Below are positions 25,159 to 33,104 of a DNA stretch of 64,000 nt, piece by piece; position 1 is the first letter of the stretch; each line of letters begins with the position of its first letter. This stretch comes from an uncultured Rhodanobacteraceae bacterium (lineage in GTDB: Bacteria; Pseudomonadota; Gammaproteobacteria; Xanthomonadales; SZUA-5), in assembly GCA_937928755.1 (NCBI GenBank), contig CALEZI010000127.1, forward strand, positions 1 to 64,000, written 5' to 3'. The position numbers and the translations under genes were made by a program. The notes beneath the pieces were generated by a model that worked only from the letters and a program-made list of their open reading frames with translations, did no database searches and was not told where the DNA came from.

Positions 25159-27213
25159 CTATTGTGGCTTGCTTAAACTGAAGTTTACCGGGAAGGTTAT
25201 CCACTCATCAGTCGTCGTTGGGTCAGCTTTGTCAAAACGCCAGCTCCGGGCGGCCTGTATCGCGGACTTATCAAACTCTGCGTATCCGCTGCTCACATCT
25301 ACCTCGATCTGTGTAGGACGGCCGTCGTTCGAGACTAGCGCCCTTAAAACCACCCGGCCCTCAATCCCTCTCCGGAGCATCGCGGGGGGATACCTCGGGG
25401 GCCTATTGTGCTTCAATCCCAATAAGCCAGTCTCATCGCGGATGAGTCCGCGAGTCTCGGAATTTCTTTCACTTTCTGAAAAGTCCGTCTCGGAGATATC
25501 GTTTTGTTCTGACGTCCCGTCGCTTATCGTTCCGCTGAGATACTTAATTCGGTCTTCAGTATAATACTTCAAACAATACAAGTCCGCGTCGCAGTCACTG
25601 TTTCGCTCTTTGATCCATTTCCTCTGTGATCCCTTAACCAATGGATCGCGGCGCAACGCATGTCGATATACTCTGCCAAGTTCGCCGTCTAGTTTAGATA
25701 ACGCGCTGTCAGCGCAAATTGCTATTTCGGTTTCAGTGGCGGCATCGTCGCAATTAAACGACGGATCAGATTCTCTTTCAATGGGCGAGACGTTATCGCC
25801 GGCCCGCTGATTTACGATCTCTTTCGGCTCCTGGGGTTCCGTTGAAAGCTCCTCGGTCACTTCGGTCGTCATTTCTTCGAGTGCAAGCTTTAGGTTCGCG
25901 AGGGACGACGTCCAATTAAAATTGAAACCCTTGGCCTGAAGTTCCTTAATCCTGGCATCGATTTTAGTTAAAAGCGCTTCCCTCGATGGTTCGTCAATCT
26001 GTTCAGCATAATACGATTTCAAAACCAATGAGACGGAATAGCGTGCGCCGCTCGCCTTGAAGTTCTCGCCTTCCCACTCTGCCTGGCCTAGGTCATAATA
26101 ATTGTTGCTGATTTTTACGATGGCGCCCATCCATTCGTTGATGGGCTTGACTGCAAGGCCCCTCAAAAGCGCCCGCCATTGGTCTTTGGCTATTTCACTT
26201 GGAGGGTTCCCGTCGGGTTCCTGCGTATTTTCGCTAAACTGTTGGTCACGATTGTCGCCTGTTCGCGAAGCCTCCGTCCTCATTTCATCGACCACCGCCC
26301 TCAAATTTGCGAGGGATAAATTCCAATCAAAATTAAAGCCTGTTGATTCAAGGTCCTTGGTCCTTGATTTGACCTGATCAAGGAGTTCTGCTCTTGATTT
26401 TGCATCGATTTTCTCCGCATAATAAGACATCAAAACAAGTGATGCGGAATGTACCACTGCACTCTCTTTGAATCGTTTGGCTTCCCGCTCGACATGGCCA
26501 TTTCTATACCATTCGAGGGCAAGGTTCCCCAGCGTGTCTTGCCACGTTTCCTGCGGCATGTCGGTAAGCCCTTTTAGGAGTCCGCGCCACTGGTCCTTGG
26601 TGAGCACATTGAGACCATCGTCAGAGTCTACTTCGAAATGCGTATTTTCCTGAGCGGCAGTATCAGAAACGAAGCCGCACGCCTCTTCAATTGTTAATGT
26701 TCTTCCGGCACCAATGATCGGATTTCTCTTGAAACCGATTATGGTATTTCCGTCTGGTGCATATTTGTTTCCGCTCTCGATCGAGATGCATCGCCACATA
26801 TTAAATTCGGCATCATATCCATGATCTGACTGCACGAAGTAATCGTATTTTTTTGCCTCTATGCGATTAACGCAACGCACTTTAACAACAGATTTTATCG
26901 CCGGAATTCTCTTATCGAAGACCAGATCGCCAACATGCGAAATGGAGCCAAATTCAAACTCCTCGAATTCGGCACCTTCCATGGGGTCGCAATCCGAAGT
27001 CTTTCTAGGGTACGCAACTGTGCCGGAATCTCTACCTGTAGCAAACGCTATCGCCGCATTTATTGCATGAGTCTTGAGCCTATCTGAATCTTGCAACTCG
27101 GTAATCTGTCGAGCCGGCGCGGTGGTTTGTGTGGATTTGTCGTCAGTGCACGCAACCATTATCAAAATCGCAAGTATTAAAATGAAATAATCAAGCAATT
27201 TGCGACTAGTCAT
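25159..27213 (-). CDS. Large lipoprotein with internal repeats, LprI-like and TonB-C-like domains
   Basis: A 684-aa protein with a lipoprotein signal peptide (lipobox ending IMVAC, Cys22). Residues about 206-313 and 342-449 are a diverged duplication: KDQWRGLLKGL versus KDQWRALLRGL, YYAEKID versus YYAEQID, and GFNFDW versus GFNFNW. Residues about 485-560 resemble the LprI/DUF1311 domain (SFNCDDAATETEIAICAD, then KWIKERNSDC). The last 85 residues resemble a TonB C-terminal domain (PPRYPPAMLRRGIEGRVVLR, then ARSWRF). It is AT-rich and lies 98 nt downstream of the TIR gene on the same strand. The combination is unfamiliar. Function unknown; an envelope-located partner or effector is possible. 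Confidence 0.65.
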   Translation of the reverse strand: MTSRKLLDYFILILAILIMVACTDDKSTQTTAPARQITELQDSDRLKTHAINAAIAFATGRDSGTVAYPRKTSDCDPMEGAEFEEFEFGSISHVGDLVFDKRIPAIKSVVKVRCVNRIEAKKYDYFVQSDHGYDAEFNMWRCISIESGNKYAPDGNTIIGFKRNPIIGAGRTLTIEEACGFVSDTAAQENTHFEVDSDDGLNVLTKDQWRGLLKGLTDMPQETWQDTLGNLALEWYRNGHVEREAKRFKESAVVHSASLVLMSYYAEKIDAKSRAELLDQVKSRTKDLESTGFNFDWNLSLANLRAVVDEMRTEASRTGDNRDQQFSENTQEPDGNPPSEIAKDQWRALLRGLAVKPINEWMGAIVKISNNYYDLGQAEWEGENFKASGARYSVSLVLKSYYAEQIDEPSREALLTKIDARIKELQAKGFNFNWTSSLANLKLALEEMTTEVTEELSTEPQEPKEIVNQRAGDNVSPIERESDPSFNCDDAATETEIAICADSALSKLDGELGRVYRHALRRDPLVKGSQRKWIKERNSDCDADLYCLKYYTEDRIKYLSGTISDGTSEQNDISETDFSESERNSETRGLIRDETGLLGLKHNRPPRYPPAMLRRGIEGRVVLRALVSNDGRPTQIEVDVSSGYAEFDKSAIQAARSWRFDKADPTTTDEWITFPVNFSLSKPQ

Positions 27214-27311
27214 GGTGGCATTCCGGTAAGGGCCGTTGATTTGTGTTGGGTAGGCGTCAAGTGAAACTCAGGTTCGCGCATGTTTCAGTATGTCAAAAAA
27301 GGCCATGGTTC

Positions 27312-28052
27312 CTATACTTCGGCCAGGACAGCCGCCGCAATCTTCTGGGCGATTTCAAAAACGGAGTCGCGCTCAGTTGTAAATCCTGCAAGGTCAGGGA
27401 GAATGCCGCTATAGTTCTTCACATCGTCGAATGTTACATTGTGAAGAACTGGGATTAGCGTTGCTTTGTTCAAAAGCACACCTAGTTCACGTTCTGTCCA
27501 GAACCTGCCAGTAAGATAGGCGGGAGTCAAAAGTGCAATGCCCGTTCGTGCCTTCCGAAGACCGGCGTCCATTTGAAGTGACTGACTGCGTCCAGGCACG
27601 ATTGCAACCTCGTCGAACCAAACTGAAACTCCCAGCGCCTCAAGGGAATCACGCAATTCCCCTGCAGTCGGGGCGCCATCAATCCGCGCATAACTCAGAA
27701 AGGTGTCATATTCCCTGGGGTCAATTGTCGCGACTGCATTATGCACTCGGTCAGCGAGTGCGCGCTCTGTATCTGTGTATCGGACTGCTCCAGTGGGCGC
27801 ACGGAGCCTACGATTTAAATCAGCGATAACTTGGTTATTGTGAGCGACTACTCGCCGATTGTTATCTCTTGCGGCGGCATTGTAGTCAGCGATCGCCTTT
27901 TTATTGTGTGCGTCAACTCGCCGGTTGTATTCGTCAACTTTCCTCTGGTTCTCGCGATTTATACGATCAATCACTTGTTTCTGCTGTTGATCGGCTTTGC
28001 GTTGCGCCTCACGTAGCTGTCGGGTCAGATCTGAAACGCTGAATTTTGCCAC
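27312..28052 (-). CDS. Coiled-coil TIR-domain protein
   Basis: A 246-aa protein. Residues about 10-82 form a heptad coiled coil with a regular Asn pattern (KVDEYNR-RVDAHNK-KAIADYN and onward). Residues 114-245 form a TIR domain: YDTFLSYA, LRDSLEALGVSVWFDE, GIALLTPAYLTGRFWTEREL. E189 is at the position of the NADase glutamate. Bacterial TIR proteins often deplete NAD or make cyclic ADP-ribose signals in phage defence. The coiled coil suggests oligomerisation. It is probably co-transcribed with the downstream lipoprotein. The TIR call is firm; a defence role is inferred from family and from the mobile-element setting. Confidence 0.85.
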   Translation of the reverse strand: MAKFSVSDLTRQLREAQRKADQQQKQVIDRINRENQRKVDEYNRRVDAHNKKAIADYNAAARDNNRRVVAHNNQVIADLNRRLRAPTGAVRYTDTERALADRVHNAVATIDPREYDTFLSYARIDGAPTAGELRDSLEALGVSVWFDEVAIVPGRSQSLQMDAGLRKARTGIALLTPAYLTGRFWTERELGVLLNKATLIPVLHNVTFDDVKNYSGILPDLAGFTTERDSVFEIAQKIAAAVLAEV

Positions 28053-28393
28053 GGACTTACTCCCAGAATTATGAAGTATTACAAATCATCCACTACCTAC
28101 ACGTCCAGTTCGTACCTCTGGCCGAACGCGGATGCCTAGCCTCCACGGGTCTTCAGCGCCAAGCGATACCACTGGAGTCGGAGCGCGTCTTTATCTCCCA
28201 TGGTTGCTTGCTTTGTGATTTCAGGAACTGGCGTCATGAACGCGGGTCAGTGTCTGATTTTTGACGCCTCAGAGCAAGAAGCTGAGGAGCGGGAGGCTTT
28301 TGTTTTTGGATTTCTTATAGTGCGCCGTGGTTGTTGCGAAATGTATACACAAAGAGACGGCTCCACTTGCGTATCACAAGTCATTCCACTATG
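28053..28393. other. Non-coding region between TIR and recombinase genes
   Basis: No gene was seen. It contains CCTCAG-N9-CTGAGG (28264-28287) followed by T-rich sequence, and the palindrome TGTATACA (28342-28349), which could be part of the recombinase site. Confidence 0.35.
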
Positions 28394-28426
28394 CTGTCGC
28401 GCAACCTTTATTACGTTGCGAGACAG
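28394..28426. promoter_or_regulatory. Likely serine-recombinase binding site (res-like)
   Basis: CTGTCGCGCAAC (28394-28405) and GTTGCGAGACAG (28415-28426) are inverted copies matching at 11 of 12 positions across a 9-bp AT-rich spacer. It ends 2 nt before the recombinase ATG. That is the size and position expected of a resolvase subsite that also serves as autoregulatory operator. Confidence 0.6.
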
Positions 28427-28428
28427 TG

Positions 28429-29022
28429 ATGAGCCAGCTAGTTGGATATGCCCGCGTATCATCTGTCGGACAGTCGCTTGAAGTGCAGCAAGAGAAGTTG
28501 GGCAACGCTGGCTGCGCGCGCATCTTCGCTGAGAAGAAGTCGGGGCGCCTGTATGAGAATCGTCCGCAGCTTCAGCAGTGCCTCGCGTACGTTCGCGACG
28601 GCGACGTTCTTGTGATCTCGCGTCTGGACCGCATGGCGCGCTCTGTTCTTGATTTGGCCAAGATTGCCGATTCCCTGGAGAAGAAGGGCGTTGCGCTTCG
28701 TGTCCTGGATCAGGCGATAGACACCAGTACATCTGAGGGGCGCTTGATGTTCAGTCTGCTGTCCGCGTTCGCACAATTTGAATCGGACATTCGTTCGGAG
28801 AGACAAACTGACGGAATAGCCCTCGCGAAGCAGAAGGGCGTTCGTTTCGGCCGCAAGGCGGTTCTTAGCGACGAGCAGAAGGCCACCATCCGTCGCTTGA
28901 AGGCTGAGGAAGGCTTCTCCGTTGGGCAACTACAGGCGAAGTTCCAGGTAGGTCGTGCGACGATTTTTCGTGCACTTCAGGAACCGGACGCAGGCTCACC
29001 ACAGCGCGACGGGGCGGAGTGA
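28429..29022 (+). CDS. Serine recombinase (resolvase/invertase family)
   Basis: A 197-aa Tn3-type resolvase or invertase. The nucleophile is S11 in VGYARVSS, followed by SRLDRMARS, the catalytic-domain SEGRLMFSLLSAFAQFE, the long helix FESDIRSERQTDGIALAK and a C-terminal HTH (FSVGQLQAKFQVGRATIFRA). The ATG at 28429 lies right after an inverted-repeat site. Only one site was found, so whether it resolves element multimers, inverts DNA or is a relic of an older insertion is open. The following gene overlaps it by 1-4 nt. Confidence 0.9.
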   Translation: MSQLVGYARVSSVGQSLEVQQEKLGNAGCARIFAEKKSGRLYENRPQLQQCLAYVRDGDVLVISRLDRMARSVLDLAKIADSLEKKGVALRVLDQAIDTSTSEGRLMFSLLSAFAQFESDIRSERQTDGIALAKQKGVRFGRKAVLSDEQKATIRRLKAEEGFSVGQLQAKFQVGRATIFRALQEPDAGSPQRDGAE

Positions 29023-29369
29023 TGCCAACTGGCCGAGAGGACATGACGGTGCACAATCGAGACGGCAAGTCGATTGTTGACCTGATCCGCGAGGTTCTCG
29101 TAAACGCTTGGGACCCCATCGGCGTCATGTCCGATCCCGACTGGGCGCGTGACGAGTATGACGACTACATCGGGACGCTTCAGCGATTGCTCGCCGAGGG
29201 CGCGGATGCCGACGTCATTGCGAAATACCTCTGTTTTGTTGAGGAGCAGCTTATCGGGCTGGAAGGCCGGCCGGCCGCAACGCGGATGCTAGTCGCTTCG
29301 AAACTCATCGCGATCACTGTAGACGACTCTCGCGGAATCAGTGAGGCTGGGAGCGTAGGAGCGTCTTAG
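29019..29369 (+). CDS. DUF1871-like small protein
   Basis: About 116 aa, starting GTG (29019) or ATG (29022), overlapping the recombinase stop. The core VLVNAWDPIGV...WARDEYDDYIGTLQRLL followed by YLCFVEEQLIGLE resembles the DUF1871 family, small soluble proteins of unknown role, some encoded with immunity or toxin genes. The in-frame ATG at 29043 is another possible start. Its end overlaps the convergent integrase gene by 32 nt. Confidence 0.6.
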   Translation: MMPTGREDMTVHNRDGKSIVDLIREVLVNAWDPIGVMSDPDWARDEYDDYIGTLQRLLAEGADADVIAKYLCFVEEQLIGLEGRPAATRMLVASKLIAITVDDSRGISEAGSVGAS

Positions 29370-30645
29370 TCCGCGCTTTCCGGGGCACTTGGACCGCCGA
29401 CTCAGTGTTTGGCGAAGTTGCCTCAGCTTGCTGCTTCGCTTGTTCCCTGGCTGCATTGAGCGCGGTTTCGACTTCCATTGACCACTCGCTCATCATCAGT
29501 CTGCGTTTGTCCATGTGTGCGGCCTGGTTGTACGAGGCTCGCACGGCGTTCCGTTGCTTGTGTGCAAGCTGGCGCTCGATCACGTCCGGGTGATAGTCGT
29601 TCTCGTTGAGGTAAGTTGACGCGGTTGCCCTAAACGCGTGCGCACTGAACCGACCTTTCCAGCCCGCCCGTTCCAAAGCTCGATTCAGTGTGGTCTCCGA
29701 CATGTATTTGTCTGGTGTGCGAACGTTCGGGAACAGGCGCAGTTCGTTGGGCGGCCGCATCGCTCTAAGTTTCTGAAGTAGCTGGATTGTTGGCTCGGAA
29801 AGTGGGACCAAGTGCTCCTCCCCCATCTTCATTCGGAGGGCCGGAATGCGCCATTGCTTCGCGTCGAAATCGAATTCGTCCCAAAGGGCACATCGAAGTT
29901 CACTTGGGCGCACAAATGTGTGTGCCAGCAACTTCAGCGCAAGAGTGACTGGCGTGTCGCCCTTGGCCCTGGCTTCGACGGCATATGCGAGTTGCCCGAG
30001 TTCCTTGATGCCTATTGGCGTCTTGTGTTTGACCCTGACTCCCTTCGTGGAGCGACCGAGTGGACTTGTCGGATCGTTCTCGCATCTCAGGTCCATGATC
30101 GCGTGGCGGAAGATCGCTGAGCACCACATCTTTACGAGCTTCGCCACAGTCGGCGCGGGGCGTTCAGTTCGGTAACGGATTCCGTCAATGATGTCGCGCA
30201 TCTCGACAGGTTTTACCGCCTTGATCGGGTGCGCGCCAATCTTCGGGTAAACATAGGTGGCGAGAGTCTTAGTCACTTGATTCAGATAACGCGGCGTCCA
30301 TGGCCCCGTGTTCTTCCGAATCCAGTTCTCGGCGTTTGCCTTGAAGGTGTCTGCACGCTCAGCACCTTGTGCTTGGGCGGTCTGCTTGCGGTGCTTGGCG
30401 GGATGAATGCCCTGTTCCACCAGCGCGCGGGCCTCCGCCGCTGCAACTCTTGCATCCCTGAGACCAACACGCGGAAAGACGCCTATGACGAAGTCATTCT
30501 GGCGTCCATCCATCCGATACCGAAACAACCAAGAGGGCGCGCCTGTTGGTCGGATAAGTGCGCAAAGGCTGTCCCCATCGTTGAGCCGATATGCCTTCTC
30601 GCGTCGTACTGGGAACTTCAATTCGTTGACTGTGAGCAATCCCAA
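29338..30645 (-). CDS. int: Tyrosine integrase (P4-like)
   Basis: A 435-aa site-specific recombinase. An N-terminal DUF4102-type arm-binding domain (residues about 1-90) is followed by a SAM-like core-binding domain and the catalytic domain with R246 (VRPSELR), H336 and R339 (HAFRATAST), H362 and Y372 (ASYNQ). All catalytic residues are intact. It lies 33 bp inside the right-end arm repeats, with the att core a further 120 bp away. This is the usual layout of an integrase acting on the neighbouring att site. It is expected to recombine the trpG start region. Confidence 0.95.
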   Translation of the reverse strand: MGLLTVNELKFPVRREKAYRLNDGDSLCALIRPTGAPSWLFRYRMDGRQNDFVIGVFPRVGLRDARVAAAEARALVEQGIHPAKHRKQTAQAQGAERADTFKANAENWIRKNTGPWTPRYLNQVTKTLATYVYPKIGAHPIKAVKPVEMRDIIDGIRYRTERPAPTVAKLVKMWCSAIFRHAIMDLRCENDPTSPLGRSTKGVRVKHKTPIGIKELGQLAYAVEARAKGDTPVTLALKLLAHTFVRPSELRCALWDEFDFDAKQWRIPALRMKMGEEHLVPLSEPTIQLLQKLRAMRPPNELRLFPNVRTPDKYMSETTLNRALERAGWKGRFSAHAFRATASTYLNENDYHPDVIERQLAHKQRNAVRASYNQAAHMDKRRLMMSEWSMEVETALNAAREQAKQQAEATSPNTESAVQVPRKARTKTLLRSQPH

Positions 30646-30677
30646 TGCGGCACCTTTGGCGTGGATACGACCTAAGC

Positions 30678-30859
30678 TAGTACCACAAATGATACCACAA
30701 ATGTTCCGGCTTCAGGGTGATCTTGGCGAACGTCGGCGAACGCCGAAAGGTGTCTAAAGTATTGATTTGTATTATATAATGTTGACCATCAGGAGTGTCG
30801 GCGAACGTCAGTGCTTCTTATCGATCATCAGCAGCATAAATGGCTTAACCTATTGATAT
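30678..30859. other. attR: arm sites, short repeats and core repeat
   Basis: TACCACA arm repeats lie at 30681-30687 and 30693-30699. Three copies of GGCGAACG (in 30725-30745 and 30800-30807), a palindrome ATTATATAAT (30771-30780) and the core repeat 30821-30859 follow. The palindrome and AT-rich patch could form part of the integrase promoter. Confidence 0.7.
30808..30837 (-). pseudogene. Displaced native start of trpG (9-codon stub)
   Basis: Reading leftwards from 30837, ATG CTG CTG ATG ATC GAT encodes MLLMID, exactly the first six residues of TrpG. It then runs AAG AAG CAC TGA into the element. This copy uses different synonymous codons from the present trpG start. It probably keeps the native upstream region to its right, now cut off from the rest of trpG by 12 kb. 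Confidence 0.7.
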
Positions 30860-31373
30860 ACAGCACTTTAAGCGATCAGAATCTGAGCATGTACCCACAT
30901 CCGCTACTCTCTGGCCGAGCACAAGGCCAGATCGAGCATCTCCTCTGTGGCACGCGATAGTAGCGTGATTGAGGTCTGCTGCAGGTGTGCCCGAAGCCCC
31001 AACGGTTGCCCTCAGGACCTAGGCTGGGCACGCGTCGTCGGTGTTCGAATGTGCGCCAATGTGCTTACGCGCGACGCCCGGCGCTGTTGCGCGACTAGCC
31101 GCGGCTGCCGGCGCGAATACGGTTGTCGTGCCGACGACTCACCGGCGCGCCGGAGCCGCGCTACCGCAGCGAAGCGTCGGTGAGCGCGAGGTCCGAACCC
31201 ACAAGAGCGCGCGCATGCCGTCAGTCCCTCGATCATCGCCTTGAAACGGTCTGGGAACTTCTTCGGATCGGCGTCGATCTCTACGAGTTCGCGCGGCCCT
31301 TTGAACGTGTGATCACTTTGCATTACGTCACTAAAGTAATAGGATGAAACTCCGATTGTCACTCCGATGAACC
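30860..31373. other. Region between attR and the kinase gene
   Basis: About 510 bp without a clear gene. By inference the first part is the former trpG upstream region. Further right there are long GC-rich inverted repeats (for example CTCACCG near 31138 with CGGTGAG near 31178) and a degenerate coding remnant on the minus strand. trpE is not here. Confidence 0.45.
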
Positions 31374-31422
31374 ATGGCAGATCGCGGCGTGGAATCGCAT
31401 TCCTTGCGGATGGATCAAGCAC
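31012..31422 (-). pseudogene. Possible protein-coding remnant
   Basis: A 136-codon minus-strand frame overlaps the kinase start. Its middle reads SDHTFKGPRELVEIDADPKK and then FPDRFKAMIEGL. That looks like genuine protein sequence with charged, well-balanced composition, whereas the flanks are arginine- and alanine-rich low-quality translation. No family was recognised. It may be a fragment of a gene broken during the insertion or earlier. Confidence 0.2.
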
Positions 31423-32624
31423 TGCTCGCTGCGGTGATCGAGCACGCGCCGACGGCGATGGTGATGATCGACGCCGCCGGCATCATTGTGCTGATCAATC
31501 GCGAGGCTGAGTGCCTGTTCGGCTATCAGCGTGCAGAGTTGATCGGTCTGAGCATCGAAGCGCTGGTTCCGCTGCGCTATCGCGGTGGTCACGCGCACCT
31601 TCGTGGGGATTATCTGCGGGCCGCGCAGGCGCGGCGGATGGGGGTGGGGCGCGAACTCTACGCGTTGCGCAAGGATCAGTCGGAAGTGCGGGTCGAGATC
31701 GGGCTGAACCCGATTCACACCGAGCGCGGCACCTTGGTGTTGAGTGCGATTGTCGACATCAGCGAGCGCCTGCGCCTGCAGGCGAGTCGGCGCGCCAATG
31801 AGGAACTGGAACGACGCGTGCTTGAGCGCACCGCCGAACTGGAGCACCAGACCGAGCAACTGCGGGTCTCCAACCAGGCGCTGGAACGCAGCAATATCGA
31901 ATTGCAGCAGTTCGCCTATGTGGCTTCGCACGATTTGCAGTCGCCGTTGCGTTCGATCAGCAGCTTCATGCAGCTGCTGGAACGCAAGGTGTCCGACCAG
32001 GTGGATGAACAGGGACGCGGCTGGATTCGTTCCGCGGCGGAGGCCACGCAACGGTTGAGCAGGCTGATCCGCGACCTGCTCGAAGTATCTCGGGTGGACG
32101 CACGCGCGCAGCCGTTCGTCGCTGTGCCACTGGACGATGCGTTGAATGGTGCTCTGGAACTGCTCAGCGAAACCCTGAGCGATTCCGCTGCCCAGTTGCA
32201 GCGCCCCGATGCGCTGCCGAGGGTTCTCGGCGACCGCTCGCAACTGGTGCAGCTGTTCCAGAACCTGTTGGGGAATTCGATCAAGTACTGCGGCGACCAG
32301 CCGCCACGCATCGAGATCAGCGTCGAACGCCAGGATGCGTTCTGGCGCATTTGCGTGCGCGATCACGGAATCGGCATTGCGGCCGAGCATCATGAGCGGG
32401 TTTTCGAGATATTCAGGCGGTTGCACACCCAGAAGGCCTACCCTGGGACTGGTCTCGGCCTGGCGGTATGTCGGCGCGTGGTCAGCCGTCACGGGGGGCG
32501 CATCTGGGTCGAGTCTGCACCCGATAAGGGCAGCAGTTTCATGTTCACGTTGGTGGCCATCGAGGAGGGCGACGCGAATGAATGCAACTTCAAGCAAGGC
32601 GATCCCGCAGATCCTGTTGGTTGA
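31374..32624 (+). CDS. PAS-domain sensor histidine kinase
   Basis: A cytosolic kinase of 416 aa with no membrane segment. A PAS domain at about 13-130 (IEHAPTAMVMIDAAGIIVLI, then EAECLFGY) leads into a coiled coil. The H-box AYVASHDLQSPLRSISS follows (H186). The ATPase has QNLLGNSIKY, DHGIGI and GTGLGLAVCRRV. It overlaps the next gene, a receiver protein, by 47 nt, so the two are a pair. The kinase layout resembles those paired with Rcp1-type regulators. The signal is unknown. The start could also be the ATG at 31410. Confidence 0.9.
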   Translation: MADRGVESHSLRMDQALLAAVIEHAPTAMVMIDAAGIIVLINREAECLFGYQRAELIGLSIEALVPLRYRGGHAHLRGDYLRAAQARRMGVGRELYALRKDQSEVRVEIGLNPIHTERGTLVLSAIVDISERLRLQASRRANEELERRVLERTAELEHQTEQLRVSNQALERSNIELQQFAYVASHDLQSPLRSISSFMQLLERKVSDQVDEQGRGWIRSAAEATQRLSRLIRDLLEVSRVDARAQPFVAVPLDDALNGALELLSETLSDSAAQLQRPDALPRVLGDRSQLVQLFQNLLGNSIKYCGDQPPRIEISVERQDAFWRICVRDHGIGIAAEHHERVFEIFRRLHTQKAYPGTGLGLAVCRRVVSRHGGRIWVESAPDKGSSFMFTLVAIEEGDANECNFKQGDPADPVG

Positions 32625-33057
32625 CGACAGCGAGGACGATTTCCTGCTGGCACAGGAAGGATTCAGCGAAGCGGGCGTCAAGGCGGATCTGCATTACGTT
32701 GACAGTGGTCGCGATTGCATGGACTTTCTGCGTCGCAACGGGCGCTTTGCCAGCGCGCCGATGGCCGATCTGGTATTGCTCGACCTCAACATGCCGATCA
32801 TGAGCGGGCGCGAAGTGCTCGGCGAGATGATGCTCGACCCCAAGTTGATGCATCTGCCGGTGATTGTCATGACCACTTCGGCGGCGAGCGAGGAGGTGCT
32901 TGGTCTGTATCGCCTGCGCTGCAACGCGTTCATGATCAAACCCGCTGACTTCTTCGAGTTTGTCCGTCAGATCAGGGTGCTGGGGGAGTACTGGTTTTCG
33001 GTCATTCAACTGCCCCCGGCGGTCAACGGAAACGGCGTGACCAGGCATGCGCATTAG
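32578..33057 (+). CDS. Single-domain response regulator (Rcp1/CheY-like)
   Basis: A 159-aa stand-alone receiver. The acidic pocket is D16-D17 (LLVDDSEDD), the phosphorylated Asp is D69 (VLLDLNMPIMSG), and Thr and Lys lie in VMTTSA and FMIKPAD. There is no output domain, only a short tail. It overlaps the kinase gene and is the likely phosphate acceptor. Output must come from protein-protein contact, possibly with neighbouring c-di-GMP proteins; the target is not visible. Confidence 0.9.
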   Translation: MNATSSKAIPQILLVDDSEDDFLLAQEGFSEAGVKADLHYVDSGRDCMDFLRRNGRFASAPMADLVLLDLNMPIMSGREVLGEMMLDPKLMHLPVIVMTTSAASEEVLGLYRLRCNAFMIKPADFFEFVRQIRVLGEYWFSVIQLPPAVNGNGVTRHAH

Positions 33058-33104
33058 GCGCCAACGAGGACCTGCGCGCCTGTTGCGTTGAGCCCGCTGC
33101 CTGC

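Larger units (their letters stand above)
18643..30859. mobile_element. 12.2-kb integrative element in the 5' end of trpG
   Basis: The element is bounded by 39-bp imperfect direct repeats (18643-18681 and 30821-30859) sharing TCGATCATCA, AGCATAA, TAAC and TATTGATAT blocks. It carries a tyrosine integrase next to its right end, an excisionase-like HTH gene, an HUH replication gene and cargo. Paired TACCACA integrase arm-type repeats occur inside both ends. Several genes are clearly more AT-rich than the chromosome around them. The contents suggest an integrated rolling-circle replicon or satellite with restriction, TIR and lipoprotein cargo. No capsid, packaging or conjugation genes were seen. 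Confidence 0.88.

Noticed and set aside
18643..30859. Prophage or conjugative element
   Set aside because: No capsid, terminase, tail, type IV secretion or relaxase-coupling genes were seen. The HUH protein is short and resembles replication initiators more than conjugative relaxases.
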